Assembly: GCF_026278245.1 (NCBI RefSeq)
Contig: NZ_CP111080.1
Coordinates: forward strand, 1-64,000
Source of the DNA: Pontibacter kalidii
GTDB taxonomy: Bacteria; Bacteroidota; Bacteroidia; Cytophagales; Hymenobacteraceae
Direction: 5' to 3'
DNA: 64,000 nucleotides
Shown: piece by piece, positions 8,767 to 18,176 of the stretch
How the letters are laid out: each line of letters opens with the position of its first letter
How positions within the stretch are numbered: the stretch's first letter is position 1
Notes under the pieces: model-generated
Told to the model about the DNA's origin: nothing
The model's input: only the letters and a program-made list of their open reading frames with translations
The model's database searches: none
Position numbers and translations under genes: made by a program

Positions 8767-9261
8767 ATGGCTACAGCAGGTAACAAAGGGTTTGACATCA
8801 AGAGCTTTAAGCAAAGCATAGGACAGGCTCCCCAGCAGAAAAACGCAGAAGAGAAAGCTGTTCAACCAGTTCCTGAGGAAAAAGAAGAGACGGCGCCCGC
8901 AGTTTCAAAATCGGGCAAAAAAGGTGAAAAGCCTAAGGCTTCTTCTACCGCTACAGCAGGCAAAAAGCAGGAGGCGCCTTCCTCGAAAAAGACAGCTGCA
9001 AAGGCTTCGGGTAAAGCAGCGTCAGGTTTGAGCTTTGAACAACTGCTTGCTGAGCTCGATAGTGCGAAGGATGAGTTTACCTTTACCTCCAAAACAGTTT
9101 ATGTGGACGTGCATATACACGAAGTGCTAGACCTGCTGAAGAAAAAAGGAGGGATCAAAATCAATGTGCTGGCAAGCTACCTGTTTGCCAAATTCATTGA
9201 AGAGCATAAAGAGGAGATCCAAAGGCTACGTGATAGGACGGATAACAAGTTCTTGAACTAA
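8767..9261 (+). CDS. Probable ParA partner, Lys/Ala-rich N-terminus with C-terminal DNA-binding-like domain
   Basis: The 164-aa product has a low-complexity charged N-terminus (about 20-95: Lys, Ala, Glu, Ser, Pro) and a compact C-terminal part (about 96-164) with strand-helix-helix spacing (TVYVDVHIHEVLDLLKKKGG) like the DUF3408/TraB-type proteins that follow ParA/TraA in Bacteroides elements. The size, the order after parA and the disordered tail fit a centromere-binding partner. No direct motif proves it. Confidence 0.6.
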   Translation: MATAGNKGFDIKSFKQSIGQAPQQKNAEEKAVQPVPEEKEETAPAVSKSGKKGEKPKASSTATAGKKQEAPSSKKTAAKASGKAASGLSFEQLLAELDSAKDEFTFTSKTVYVDVHIHEVLDLLKKKGGIKINVLASYLFAKFIEEHKEEIQRLRDRTDNKFLN

Positions 9262-9415
9262 GCTGAATCTATAACATTAGGTAAAAAAGTATATAAATAA
9301 ATAATCTAATCTTAAAATATACGTATAAGTATAAAACCGTATTTCATATCGATTATATATTTAAATTAGGAATGTCTAGTCTTTAAATCGATGTTTTAAC
9401 TTAAATTATATAGCT

Positions 9416-9826
9416 ATGTCTTGGGGCGTTTTCTTTGCTACGGTAGCAGTACTCTATGTGCTTTATTATGCAGGTAACCTGTTGTTTGACCTGTACCTTC
9501 GAAATGCAAAAGGCGTAGCCGCAGATATGGTAGCGCAGTACAGTGTTTCAGATTTAGTAGACACTACAGAGGCACCCCAAGACGTTGTGGACGAGGATTA
9601 CCTGGAGGAAGAATTCGAGGAGGACTATGAGGATTACGAGCAGGAGGAGCAACCCTTGGATAGCGATCCCCAAGAATATCCTGTTGCAGCCGACGGGCAT
9701 GCCTTTGCGCATCAGACGGCCTCTGAGAATAGTGTCGCCATGCCCGTGATAGGGCAGGGGATACCCCTAGAGGAGTTCCTTCAGAACGCCAGGCGACTTT
9801 CAAACGCAATACCTTTTTCTTCATAA
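9416..9826 (+). CDS. Single-pass membrane protein with acidic tail, transfer operon
   Basis: The 136-aa product has one N-terminal membrane segment (about 5-26, FFATVAVLYVLYYAGNLLF) and a very acidic cytoplasmic stretch (about 55-80, mostly Glu, Asp and Tyr). It sits directly before traE in the position of TraC/TraD of Bacteroides elements. No family is recognised. Its start ATG 9416 follows 150 bp of AT-rich DNA where the tra promoter could lie. Confidence 0.6.
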   Translation: MSWGVFFATVAVLYVLYYAGNLLFDLYLRNAKGVAADMVAQYSVSDLVDTTEAPQDVVDEDYLEEEFEEDYEDYEQEEQPLDSDPQEYPVAADGHAFAHQTASENSVAMPVIGQGIPLEEFLQNARRLSNAIPFSS

Positions 9827-9850
9827 ATTTTTAACTCAATGACAGAGATT

Positions 9851-10144
9851 ATGAAAAAGTTACTTGCTATGCTCGTATTGGTAGTCCTCGCTGTCCCATC
9901 TTCCTTTGCTCAAGGGGCCGGAGGCATTGATGCCGGAGCCTCTGAGCTCCAAACTTACATTGACCCTGTAGGCAACTTAATCCTGGTCATCGGAGCTATT
10001 GTTGGCCTGATTGGAGGAGTTAGAGTGTACATCAAGTGGAACTCCGGAGACCAAGACACACAAAAGGCTGTCATGGGGTGGATGGGTTCCTGCGTATTCC
10101 TAATGGTGGTGGGGGTGGTGATCAAAGCCTTCTTCGGCTTGTAA
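9851..10144 (+). CDS. traE: TraE (DUF4134), inner-membrane pilin-like conjugation protein
   Basis: From ATG 9851 the 97-aa product has a signal peptide ending SFAQG, then two hydrophobic segments (LILVIGAIVGLIGGVRVYI and GSCVFLMVVGVVIKAFFGL) separated by a short KWNSGDQDTQ loop. This is the standard TraE/DUF4134 layout, comparable in size and topology to VirB2-type pilins. An in-frame ATG lies four codons upstream at 9839. It opens the compact traE-traF-traG cluster. Confidence 0.9.
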   Translation: MKKLLAMLVLVVLAVPSSFAQGAGGIDAGASELQTYIDPVGNLILVIGAIVGLIGGVRVYIKWNSGDQDTQKAVMGWMGSCVFLMVVGVVIKAFFGL

Positions 10145-10147
10145 GCC

Positions 10148-10450
10148 GTGGCTCCCGAAGATAACAGAGGATTTAATGTCTACAAGGGGCTGCAAAAGCC
10201 CCTTGTATTTAAATCCTTGAAAGGTAGATATATCTACTGGGGCCTGGCCTCCGTTCTAACTGGCTTCTTTGCAGCAGTTGTCTTATCTGTTTCGCTCAAC
10301 TTCTTTTCAGGTCTGGTAGCCTTGGTGATTGTGACTTTCGGTGGTATGGGGTTTACGGCTATGCAGCAGAAGAAAGGGTTGCATCATAAAACGAGGTCCA
10401 AAGGGGTATACATCATGCCCGCACAATGGAAGCGTTCTGCACGAAGATAG
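10148..10450 (+). CDS. traF: TraF (DUF4133), VirB3-like membrane protein
   Basis: The 100-aa product starts at GTG 10148, three bases after traE. It has the DUF4133 opening (FNVYKGLQKPLVFKSLKGRY) and two membrane segments (about 32-70), then a basic tail. TraF/DUF4133 always accompanies TraE and the VirB4-type ATPase in Bacteroidota conjugation systems, as here. Confidence 0.9.
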   Translation: MAPEDNRGFNVYKGLQKPLVFKSLKGRYIYWGLASVLTGFFAAVVLSVSLNFFSGLVALVIVTFGGMGFTAMQQKKGLHHKTRSKGVYIMPAQWKRSARR

Positions 10451-10498
10451 GAGCCTGGCCCTGGCAGCACAACTTTAACGTCATCACTTTTCTCAGCC

Positions 10499-12943
10499 AT
10501 GAAAAAGCAGCGGTTTGGTCTGCCATACATTGGCATAGACCGTCATGCCCATGATATTCTATATCATGAGCGCGGAGACTATTCGGTTATCATCAAAGTA
10601 CAAAATCCTGCCCTGCAGTACTGTGCAGACGTGGAGGCTTACCATCTCTTCCACCAGACCTTTGCCAACATCGTTAAAATTTTAGGCGCAGGCTACACCC
10701 TTCAGAAAACGGACATACTAGCCAGGAAGTGCTATGTGCCGAAGCAAACGGATGACCTCCTGAGTCAGAAATTTCAGGAGACATTTGCAGGAAGAGACTA
10801 CCTGGACGTCTCTACATACCTGACTATAACAAGGGGCGTGCGGCGCTCCAGCTTCTTTACCTATGACGAGAAAGACTTCAAAGCATTCCAGCGGAACGTT
10901 GCCAAAGTGCTGGACATACTGGAGAGCAGGTCTTTCAAGCCCTATGCTCTGAAAGAGACCGAGGTGAAGCAGTTTATTTCCCGCATGCTTGCCTTCAACT
11001 TTTCCGATGAGGTTTATGCGCTCAATAACCTCCTTGCCTCAGAGGAAGGCCTGCAAGTCGGTGGCAGCGTTATCCGATGTATCTCGCTTGTGGACATAGA
11101 TGAGATTAACTTCCCGTCCAATCTTAAGCCAAACACAGCGCTTCACATAGGGTACAGCCTCCCGGTAGACCTGATGCATTTTCTGCACCAGGTGCCAGGT
11201 TGTGACTGCCTGGTGTACAACCAGGTGATCCAAATCCCTGATCAGCGCCATGAATTGGCCAGGCTGCAGGCCAAAAGAAAAAAACACCTCTCCATGCCTG
11301 ACCCGGCCAATGATCTGAGTGTGCAGGATATTGATCAGGTGATGGCCGATATCGCCAAGGATAACCAGCTGCTTGTGTACGGGCATTACAGCGTGCTGCT
11401 TTCAGCCAGAGAAAAGGAGATAGACCGTGCCGCTAACTATCTGGAAAGCGCTTTGTTTTCCATTGGCATTATTCCCTCCCGAAACGCATATAACCAACTC
11501 GAGCTATTCCGGTGTGCCTTGCCCGGCAATAGTTCGGAGCTTAAAGTATATGATAAGTTTTTGACTACTTCAGACGCGGCCTTATGTCTGCTTTTTAAAG
11601 AACGTTTGCTGCAAAGTGAGTCATCCAGTTTTCAGGTATACTTCACGGACCGGCAGGGGATTCCTATCACGATTGACACAAGTGATGCGCCTATCTTCTC
11701 AGGCCGGATGAATAACCGTAACAAGTTCGTGTTGGGACCTTCGGGAGCGGGAAAATCATTTTTCATGAACCACCTGATCCGGCAGTATGCCCTGCAGCAC
11801 ACAGATGTTATTTTGGTGGATACCGGACACAGTTACTCCGGCCTGTGTGCCTACTACAGGGGCCGCTACATTACCTACTCCGAAGAGCAGCCGATCACCA
11901 TGAACCCCTTCCGGATCTCTGCTGCCGAATTCAACGAGGAGAAGCGGGAGTTTCTCAAGTCATTGGTGGGCCTGCTCTGGAAAGGTGCCGGGGGCACTGT
12001 CAGCCAAATTGAGGACAGCGTCCTCTCTTCCGTTATCACTTCCTATTACCAACACTACTTTGAAAACGGCTTGGAGAGCAGCTACCTTTCCTTCCAGTCC
12101 TTCTATGACTTCTCCATCAGAAAGATCGAGGAGATCACGCAAAAAGAGTCTATTAACTTTGACCTGACCAGTTACCGCTTTATCCTCAAGAAGTTCTGCA
12201 AAGGGGAGGCGTATGGCCAGATTCTGAACAACGAGCTGGATACCACCCTGTTTGATGAGCCCTTTATTGTTTTCGAAATAGATGCCATCAAGGAGCATAA
12301 GGTACTTTTCCCGATCACCACCCTGATCATCATGGATGTGTTCCTTCAGAAGATGCGCCACAAGAAGAACCGTAAGGCGCTCATCATCGAGGAGGCCTGG
12401 AAGGCCATTGCCTCTCCGCTGATGGCCGGCTATATCCTCTACGTCTATAAAACGGTCCGCAAATTCTGGGGAGAGGCCGTGGTCGTGACACAGGAGCTGG
12501 ATGATATCATCGGCAATGTTGTGGTTAAGAACTCCATCATCAACAACTCCGATACCATCTGCCTCTTAGACCAGACCAAGTTCAAGGACAATTTCGACGA
12601 GATCGCCACGCTGCTCTCCCTCAATGAGGTGGAGCGCAAGAAGATTTTCACCATCAACAGCCTCGACAACAAAGAGGGGCGGGGCCGCTTCAAGGAAGTC
12701 TACATCAAGCGCGGGGCCATTGGTGAGGTATACGGGGTGGAGGTATCGCTGGAAGAGTATTTGACCTTTACCACCGAGCGCCAGGAAAAAGAGGCCATGC
12801 ACGTGTACCTGAGCAAGTATGGGGATTTCAGGGAAGCCCTGGAAAGATTTGTCGCAGACTTCAGGGCCTCGGGGCTCAAGCTAAACGAATTTGTTCACCT
12901 TATTTTGCAACGCAGCTATGAAAAAGTACCTCTACACACTTAG
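10499..12943 (+). CDS. traG: TraG, VirB4-type conjugation ATPase
   Basis: The 814-aa product is the main ATPase of the transfer apparatus. Walker A is GPSGAGKSFF near residue 412 and Walker B is ALIIEEAWK near 628, both intact. The N-terminal half corresponds to the CagE/TrbE/VirB4 N-terminal domain, and the length is normal for the family. Its last 26 bp overlap the signal peptide codons of traI. It powers pilus assembly and DNA transfer at the inner membrane. Confidence 0.95.
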   Translation: MKKQRFGLPYIGIDRHAHDILYHERGDYSVIIKVQNPALQYCADVEAYHLFHQTFANIVKILGAGYTLQKTDILARKCYVPKQTDDLLSQKFQETFAGRDYLDVSTYLTITRGVRRSSFFTYDEKDFKAFQRNVAKVLDILESRSFKPYALKETEVKQFISRMLAFNFSDEVYALNNLLASEEGLQVGGSVIRCISLVDIDEINFPSNLKPNTALHIGYSLPVDLMHFLHQVPGCDCLVYNQVIQIPDQRHELARLQAKRKKHLSMPDPANDLSVQDIDQVMADIAKDNQLLVYGHYSVLLSAREKEIDRAANYLESALFSIGIIPSRNAYNQLELFRCALPGNSSELKVYDKFLTTSDAALCLLFKERLLQSESSSFQVYFTDRQGIPITIDTSDAPIFSGRMNNRNKFVLGPSGAGKSFFMNHLIRQYALQHTDVILVDTGHSYSGLCAYYRGRYITYSEEQPITMNPFRISAAEFNEEKREFLKSLVGLLWKGAGGTVSQIEDSVLSSVITSYYQHYFENGLESSYLSFQSFYDFSIRKIEEITQKESINFDLTSYRFILKKFCKGEAYGQILNNELDTTLFDEPFIVFEIDAIKEHKVLFPITTLIIMDVFLQKMRHKKNRKALIIEEAWKAIASPLMAGYILYVYKTVRKFWGEAVVVTQELDDIIGNVVVKNSIINNSDTICLLDQTKFKDNFDEIATLLSLNEVERKKIFTINSLDNKEGRGRFKEVYIKRGAIGEVYGVEVSLEEYLTFTTERQEKEAMHVYLSKYGDFREALERFVADFRASGLKLNEFVHLILQRSYEKVPLHT

Positions 12944-13589
12944 CTTTCTGGGTCTGGTAACAGGGCATGTACTAGCCCAGCAGGTTGTTTTTGACCCAGC
13001 GGTCGTCTCCACACTTGTTGTGAACCATACGGCCCAGCAGGCGGCCTTAAATGACATTAAGGAAAACGAAGGAAAGATTGCGGCCCTGCAGACTACCATT
13101 AGCCTGAAGATGACGCAGATCAAAGAGCTGGAGGAAAAGATGTACAACTCTCTCAAATCCGTTCAATCCATTATCGGGCAGAGTAAAAACATTATTTATG
13201 CCTCCCAAATTGCCGCAGACATAGGCCACTACCAAAACCAAATGATGGAACTGGCGCGCGGTGACAACGAGTTGCTCCTGATCGCTGCCAAGACAGAGCT
13301 GGAGCTGCTCAACCGTACATCCGACCTGTTTACCTATATCTACCAGGTGGCTGTTATCGGCACGGATGTGAACCTGATGAACAACGCCGACAGGCTCACC
13401 CTGATCCGCCATGTGGTGGATGAGCTGCGGGTGATGCGGGGCCTGGCCTATTCCATTACGCGCAAGATGCGTGTGGCCAAGTACGCGGGCCTTTTGAAGA
13501 CCATGAACCCGATGGGACTTGCCTACCCTGACAACAGCCAGGCGATCATCCGCTCCCTGATGGATGAGTACAAGGCAATCAAGAAGTAA
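12918..13589 (+). CDS. traI: TraI (DUF4141), secreted conjugation protein
   Basis: From ATG 12918 the 223-aa product has a signal peptide (KKYLYTLSFLGLVTGHVLAQ) and a mature part with two long helical regions (about 40-85 and 170-200). It matches the DUF4141/TraI type in size and order. It overlaps traG by 26 bp, implying translational coupling. A VirB5-like periplasmic role has been proposed for this position; this sequence alone does not prove it. Confidence 0.8.
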   Translation: MKKYLYTLSFLGLVTGHVLAQQVVFDPAVVSTLVVNHTAQQAALNDIKENEGKIAALQTTISLKMTQIKELEEKMYNSLKSVQSIIGQSKNIIYASQIAADIGHYQNQMMELARGDNELLLIAAKTELELLNRTSDLFTYIYQVAVIGTDVNLMNNADRLTLIRHVVDELRVMRGLAYSITRKMRVAKYAGLLKTMNPMGLAYPDNSQAIIRSLMDEYKAIKK

Positions 13590-13604
13590 ATTATCTCTAT
13601 TGCT

Positions 13605-14228
13605 ATGAAGACGTTATGTGTACCTGCTTTGTGCCTGGCCCTGCTTCCTATACTCTTCACAGATGCCCTGGGGCAGGGCGTGCAGCCAGTTAACAGTAAA
13701 AACACAAGGTACCAGCTGGAGCGGGAGGTTGTTACCCGTTGGGGAAAGTTCAATCCGAAATGGTACTTTATTCTGTTTCATAACAAGTACAGGAAAGGAC
13801 CTGACAGGCGGAACATGCTGCAGCTTGCCCCTACCATGGCTTTGCTGAACCAGAACAAGGTGAAGGCGGAGGCGCAGGAGGAAGCAGTAAGCCAGGTATA
13901 TGAGCAGGAGATGTTCAAGTTTGCTGACAGGTCCCTGAATAAAGGATACCACCTGTTGTATAAAAAGAAGATCGATGAACTCAACACTGCCCTATTGGGG
14001 ATGAATGCTGAGGCGGTGCAGGCCGGGGTGCAGGCAGATTATATTTTGGCCATCCATGCCGAGCGGGATAGAATTAACGCCGACATCGGGATCATCCTGG
14101 ACGCTTACCTGGACGATGCCAAAAAAGGGGAGCAGCTGCGGGTATACATCGGGGAGCTTACAGCATTGAGGAATGATTTCAGGCGGCTCATCTCTCTCTT
14201 TAAAACGAGTCAGGACTTAACCGACTGA
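13605..14228 (+). CDS. Secreted hypothetical protein between traI and traJ
   Basis: The 207-aa product has a signal peptide (cleavage near LGQG, about residue 24) and a charged, helical, coiled-coil-like mature part rich in Ala, Glu and Arg. It lies 15 bp after traI and 4 bp before traJ in the same operon, so a role in the transfer envelope complex is likely. No named family recognised; it is a lineage-specific addition to the CTnDOT-type order. Confidence 0.7.
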   Translation: MKTLCVPALCLALLPILFTDALGQGVQPVNSKNTRYQLEREVVTRWGKFNPKWYFILFHNKYRKGPDRRNMLQLAPTMALLNQNKVKAEAQEEAVSQVYEQEMFKFADRSLNKGYHLLYKKKIDELNTALLGMNAEAVQAGVQADYILAIHAERDRINADIGIILDAYLDDAKKGEQLRVYIGELTALRNDFRRLISLFKTSQDLTD

Positions 14229-14232
14229 TGCC

Positions 14233-15228
14233 ATGCGTGAATTGATCGATAAAGCCATATTTGACCTGTTCGACGGGCTCTTTCTCAATATACAGGATTT
14301 GGTGAGTGTTTTCTTGTATGATGCGCAGGCGCTTTGCGCCATCAGCATGCTGCTGTACTTCGGCCTGGAGGCATACAAAATGATGGCCGGGGATGAAACG
14401 CTTCGCATCATGCCTTTGCTGCGCCCTTTCGCCCTGACACTGGTGATTGTTTTCTGGCCAGGGTTTATTGACGCTGTGAACCTGCCGCTGCAGCTAGTCA
14501 ATGATCAGGCAAAGGGCATGTACGGCGCACAGGTAGACCAGGTGGAGGATTTGCACCGGGAACGCCTCGCGCTGGTGGACTCTGTGGCCCGAAAGCTCTC
14601 TGAGAGCAGCGCCGAGTTTGAGCGGATTGAGAGTGAGGCGAGTGACGCGAGCTGGTACGAGACCATGGGAATTGACCTGCAGCCCCTGTTTAACAAAATG
14701 AAAGGCTATTACCTGATGCTGATGGCCAAGCTGCACTTTACGGCGATGATGGTGGTGGAGTGGATTGTGATCAGCATCTTTCAGGTATGCTCTTACATTA
14801 TCTATTTCCTGCAGATCATCTTTGCAGGCATTCTGGTGATCCTGGGTCCCTTCTCCTTTGCCCTTAGCGTGCTGCCGGGCTTTCGGGACTCTTACCTGAC
14901 CTGGATTGCCCGCTATATCTCCGTAGGGCTGTACTCGGGGCTGGGCTATATCATTATGTCCATCTCCTTTGTGCTGGTCAAGTATGGCTTGATGAAGGAA
15001 ATAGATATCCTGAAGGCAGTACTGGGCAACGAAGAGATGTTCATTGCCTACGTTTCCTTTCCCTCGGGCGGCATCAGCTTCTACATCGTCTCCTTGATTG
15101 TGGGAGGATTGGCCATGCTGACCATTCCCATTATTTCCACCTGGATCGTGCACACCACGGGTGTGGGTAATGCCATTGGTACAATGGCAGGAGGAGCTGC
15201 GAAGGCGGCCGGAGGAATTTTAAAATAA
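14233..15228 (+). CDS. traJ: TraJ, VirB6-like polytopic membrane protein
   Basis: The 331-aa product has about six membrane segments (about 33-50, 62-80, 170-225, 240-260, 285-310) and the loop-rich middle region typical of TraJ/VirB6. The segment ILGPFSFALSVLPGFRDS is characteristic of Bacteroidota TraJ. It is in the expected order between traI and traK and would form part of the inner-membrane channel. Confidence 0.9.
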   Translation: MRELIDKAIFDLFDGLFLNIQDLVSVFLYDAQALCAISMLLYFGLEAYKMMAGDETLRIMPLLRPFALTLVIVFWPGFIDAVNLPLQLVNDQAKGMYGAQVDQVEDLHRERLALVDSVARKLSESSAEFERIESEASDASWYETMGIDLQPLFNKMKGYYLMLMAKLHFTAMMVVEWIVISIFQVCSYIIYFLQIIFAGILVILGPFSFALSVLPGFRDSYLTWIARYISVGLYSGLGYIIMSISFVLVKYGLMKEIDILKAVLGNEEMFIAYVSFPSGGISFYIVSLIVGGLAMLTIPIISTWIVHTTGVGNAIGTMAGGAAKAAGGILK

Positions 15229-15245
15229 ACTAAAAAGCGCTTGCT

Positions 15246-15854
15246 ATGATAAACAACCTCGAAAAGAAAATGAAGCTGGCATTTGCCGTGAGTATCGGCA
15301 GCTTTATCTCCTCCATCATTATAGTAGGCACGGTTTGCGCCTTTGCCTTTCGTTATGCCGAGGAGCAGCGGAAGAAGATTTATGTGATCGACCACTCGGT
15401 GCCGCTGCTGGTGGAGCAGACCGAGCTGGGGGTAAACCGGACGGTAGAGTACAAGTCGCACGTGAACATGTTTCACCTGCTCTTCTTCACGCTACCTCCA
15501 GATGACGCCTACATGAAAAATAACATCTCCAAGGCCATGTACCTGGTGGATGAATCCGGTCTGGCACAATACAACAACTTGAAGGAGAAGGGCTATTATA
15601 ACCAGATCCTGGCAAGCTCTGCGGTTTTGACGATCAAAACCGATAGCGTTAAAGTGGACGAAAACAGGCACTTTACCTACTACGCCACACAGCGCATTGA
15701 GCGGGAGACCTCTGTGATGAAAAGACTTCTTGTCACGGAGGGGGATCTTGAGGAAGTGCCACGCACAGAGAACAACCCCCATGGACTTTTGATAAAGAAC
15801 TGGAAAACGGTCCTAAACAAGGACTTGGAGTATGTCGAAAAGAAATCCTTTTAG
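15246..15854 (+). CDS. traK: TraK conjugation protein
   Basis: The 202-aa product has a short cytoplasmic N-terminus, one membrane segment (about 10-36, AFAVSIGSFISSIIIVGTV) and a soluble periplasmic domain. It opens INNLEKKMKLAF and contains the MKNNISKAMYLVDESG segment seen in TraK. The topology is VirB8-like. Its end overlaps the next gene by 23 bp. Confidence 0.88.
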   Translation: MINNLEKKMKLAFAVSIGSFISSIIIVGTVCAFAFRYAEEQRKKIYVIDHSVPLLVEQTELGVNRTVEYKSHVNMFHLLFFTLPPDDAYMKNNISKAMYLVDESGLAQYNNLKEKGYYNQILASSAVLTIKTDSVKVDENRHFTYYATQRIERETSVMKRLLVTEGDLEEVPRTENNPHGLLIKNWKTVLNKDLEYVEKKSF

Positions 15855-16218
15855 CAACAACACAAAGCAAAAGCTTTCATCCCTCAAGGAAAGTGTCAGG
15901 GACTACTGTGCCTCGAATCCTAAAGCAGTAGTGCTGGCCATGCTGGTTTTACTTTCTGTGGCTGTCATAGGGTTGCTCATCGTCCGGCACCTGCACCAGG
16001 GGACCTATGCCGTGTCGGCTGGCAAGCTGTACAGGCAGCTTGATACTTCTGGCGACAAGATGACTATAGGCAGGTCAAGTACCGCAGATATGCTGGAGCT
16101 GATAAAGCTCTACAACACGGCCAGGCAGCTAAATCCTGACAGTCTGCGTGCCCAAGACAGTGTTTTTCTCAAAGCTATTGATCAGCGTTTAAACCGAATC
16201 ATCCATGAAGCGAATTAA
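15832..16218 (+). CDS. TraL-position single-pass membrane protein
   Basis: The 128-aa product has a basic N-terminus, one hydrophobic segment (about 34-52, VVLAMLVLLSVAVIGLLIV) and a short helical periplasmic part. It overlaps traK upstream and traM downstream (14 bp), so it is translated as part of the block. Position and topology match TraL of Bacteroides elements, but sequence motifs are too few to assign the name. Confidence 0.65.
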   Translation: MSKRNPFSNNTKQKLSSLKESVRDYCASNPKAVVLAMLVLLSVAVIGLLIVRHLHQGTYAVSAGKLYRQLDTSGDKMTIGRSSTADMLELIKLYNTARQLNPDSLRAQDSVFLKAIDQRLNRIIHEAN

Positions 16219-17386
16219 CTTTCGGCATCCCAGGTATGCCATCCCGCTCATCATACTGCCTTTCCTTGTCCTGCTTAATTACCTGTGGCTGGACATGACA
16301 CCGGCGGCCACCGCCGCACAAACGAAAGTGGAACTCACCGAGACAACAGCCCTTAATACCTCCCTTCCGGATGCCAATCTGAGAAAGCGGGACATGAAGG
16401 ATAAGTTCTCGGCTTTTCAGGACGAGTTTAAGTATAGGACCGATTACTCGGCCATGCAGGAAATCGGGGAGGATAGGGTAGACCCCAGGGACATTGCCTA
16501 TGGCAGCGTGTACACGGAGGAGGAGCGGCGGATGCTCGACAGTCTCAATAACCGCATCCTATCGGATCAGCAGCCGGAGAGGTTTATGGAGCGGGTAAGC
16601 CAGCGTCAGCGCCTCAGCTCAGAGCGCTATGCATCGGCGACTGCCTCTGTGCCTGGACGGTCAACCCGCCCTATGCGAAAAGTTGAATCGGAATACGAAA
16701 AGGAAATGCGGCTGTTCCGGGAGCAGATGATGTTTATTGACAGCCTGAGCCGGGTAGGAGAGGAGCCTGTGCCTTCACGTAGGGGCCCACAGCCGACGAA
16801 AGCCCATGCACCGGCTTTCGAGAAGCAAGAGCCGACACCGTTACCCGTAACCAAATACAGAAATACGAACAAAGCCTTTTTCAACACCATTACAGCCGAC
16901 GGTGAGGAGCAGTTTATCAGAGCTATCCTGGACGAAGGGTTGAAGGTGATGCAAGGCGGCAGGATCAGGATTCGCTTGCTGGACGACATCTATGTGCGGG
17001 ACTACGAAATAAAGAAAGGCAGCTACCTCTACGGCACGGTCTCCGGTTTCAGTGCCCAACGAATTGAGATAGCCATCCGCTCTATACTCTACGGCAACCA
17101 AATCATCCCGGTAGACCTGAGTATCTACGACAACGACGGCTTGGCTGGGCTGTATGTCCCGGATTCACAGTTCCGGGACTTTACAAAAGAGCTTGCCGGG
17201 AATGTGAGCAGTGGTCAGTCATTTACTTTTGAGGATTCACCTGACAATGCCAGCCAAATGCTTTACTCGATGCTGGAAAGGGTTTCTCAGACCACTACCC
17301 GCGCCGCAGGCAAAGCCATCCGGAAGAACAAAGCTAAGTTGAAGTACAACACCATTGTTTATTTGATAGATAACAAAGCCCTGTAA
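16205..17386 (+). CDS. traM: TraM, VirB10-like conjugation protein
   Basis: The 393-aa product has an N-terminal membrane anchor (about 12-30), a charged, probably disordered linker (about 35-215) and a C-terminal beta domain (about 220-390) with the signature FIRAILDEGLKVMQGGRIRIRLLDD and GTVSGFSAQR. This is the TraM/VirB10 plan: a bridge between inner and outer membranes. It lies in the expected order before traN. Confidence 0.92.
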   Translation: MKRINFRHPRYAIPLIILPFLVLLNYLWLDMTPAATAAQTKVELTETTALNTSLPDANLRKRDMKDKFSAFQDEFKYRTDYSAMQEIGEDRVDPRDIAYGSVYTEEERRMLDSLNNRILSDQQPERFMERVSQRQRLSSERYASATASVPGRSTRPMRKVESEYEKEMRLFREQMMFIDSLSRVGEEPVPSRRGPQPTKAHAPAFEKQEPTPLPVTKYRNTNKAFFNTITADGEEQFIRAILDEGLKVMQGGRIRIRLLDDIYVRDYEIKKGSYLYGTVSGFSAQRIEIAIRSILYGNQIIPVDLSIYDNDGLAGLYVPDSQFRDFTKELAGNVSSGQSFTFEDSPDNASQMLYSMLERVSQTTTRAAGKAIRKNKAKLKYNTIVYLIDNKAL

Positions 17387-17387
17387 T

Positions 17388-18176
17388 ATGAAAAAGCTAT
17401 TCCTTCTATATGTGTTGTTTGCCCTGCTGTTTTCAGCCTCGGCACAGGATTCTCTTCAGGTAGTGCACGTGCATGAAAGCATCTCCACACATATTGTAAG
17501 CCCTGAGCCAATACAGTATGTAGATATCTCCACAGATGATGTAGCCGGGGACATACCTGTTGCCAATATCCTTCGGGTCAAACCCAAGCATGACGGAGCA
17601 AAACCGGGTATTATCACCATCGTTGGAGAGCGCTTCCTTGTACAGTATAAGCTGGCCTACAGCCGGGCGGATCGGGCAGACACGGAGGTGCGTATAGACC
17701 CTACCCAGGTAGATGATTACCTGAACCCGGCTGTGGCCATGAGCCGGGAAGACATGGCGCGGTTTGCGCTGCTGGCTCTCCAGCGAAAACCCCAGTTCAA
17801 CGGTGTGACTACGAAAGGGCAGGGGATGCAGGCAAGGCTGAACAACATCTATACGGTGGGGGACTATTTCTTTATTGATCTCTCCCTCAGGAATGATACC
17901 AACATTCCTTATACAATCGATCAAATACGATTTAAGATAGAGGATAAAAAAGTTGTGAAGGCCACTAACTTTCAGCAGGTGGAGCTACAGCCCAGTTTCC
18001 AGCTTTATGACACGGGTCACTTCAAGCGCCAGTACCGGAACGTGTTTGTGTTCAGGAAATTTACTTTCCCAGAGGAAAAGGTATTCAATATTGAGGTGGC
18101 CGAGGAGCAGATTTCTGGGCGCACCATCTCCCTTAAAATTGACTATTCCGACATCCTTCATGCAGACACCTTATGA
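17388..18176 (+). CDS. traN: TraN (DUF4138), VirB9-like conjugation protein
   Basis: The 262-aa product has a signal peptide (cleavage after SASAQ) and a beta-rich body. Diagnostic segments are YVDISTDDVAGDIPVANILRVKP and LRNDTNIPYTIDQIRFKIEDKK, typical of TraN/DUF4138. It starts one base after traM and its last four bases overlap the traO start. It would form the outer-membrane core with TraO and TraM. Confidence 0.92.
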   Translation: MKKLFLLYVLFALLFSASAQDSLQVVHVHESISTHIVSPEPIQYVDISTDDVAGDIPVANILRVKPKHDGAKPGIITIVGERFLVQYKLAYSRADRADTEVRIDPTQVDDYLNPAVAMSREDMARFALLALQRKPQFNGVTTKGQGMQARLNNIYTVGDYFFIDLSLRNDTNIPYTIDQIRFKIEDKKVVKATNFQQVELQPSFQLYDTGHFKRQYRNVFVFRKFTFPEEKVFNIEVAEEQISGRTISLKIDYSDILHADTL

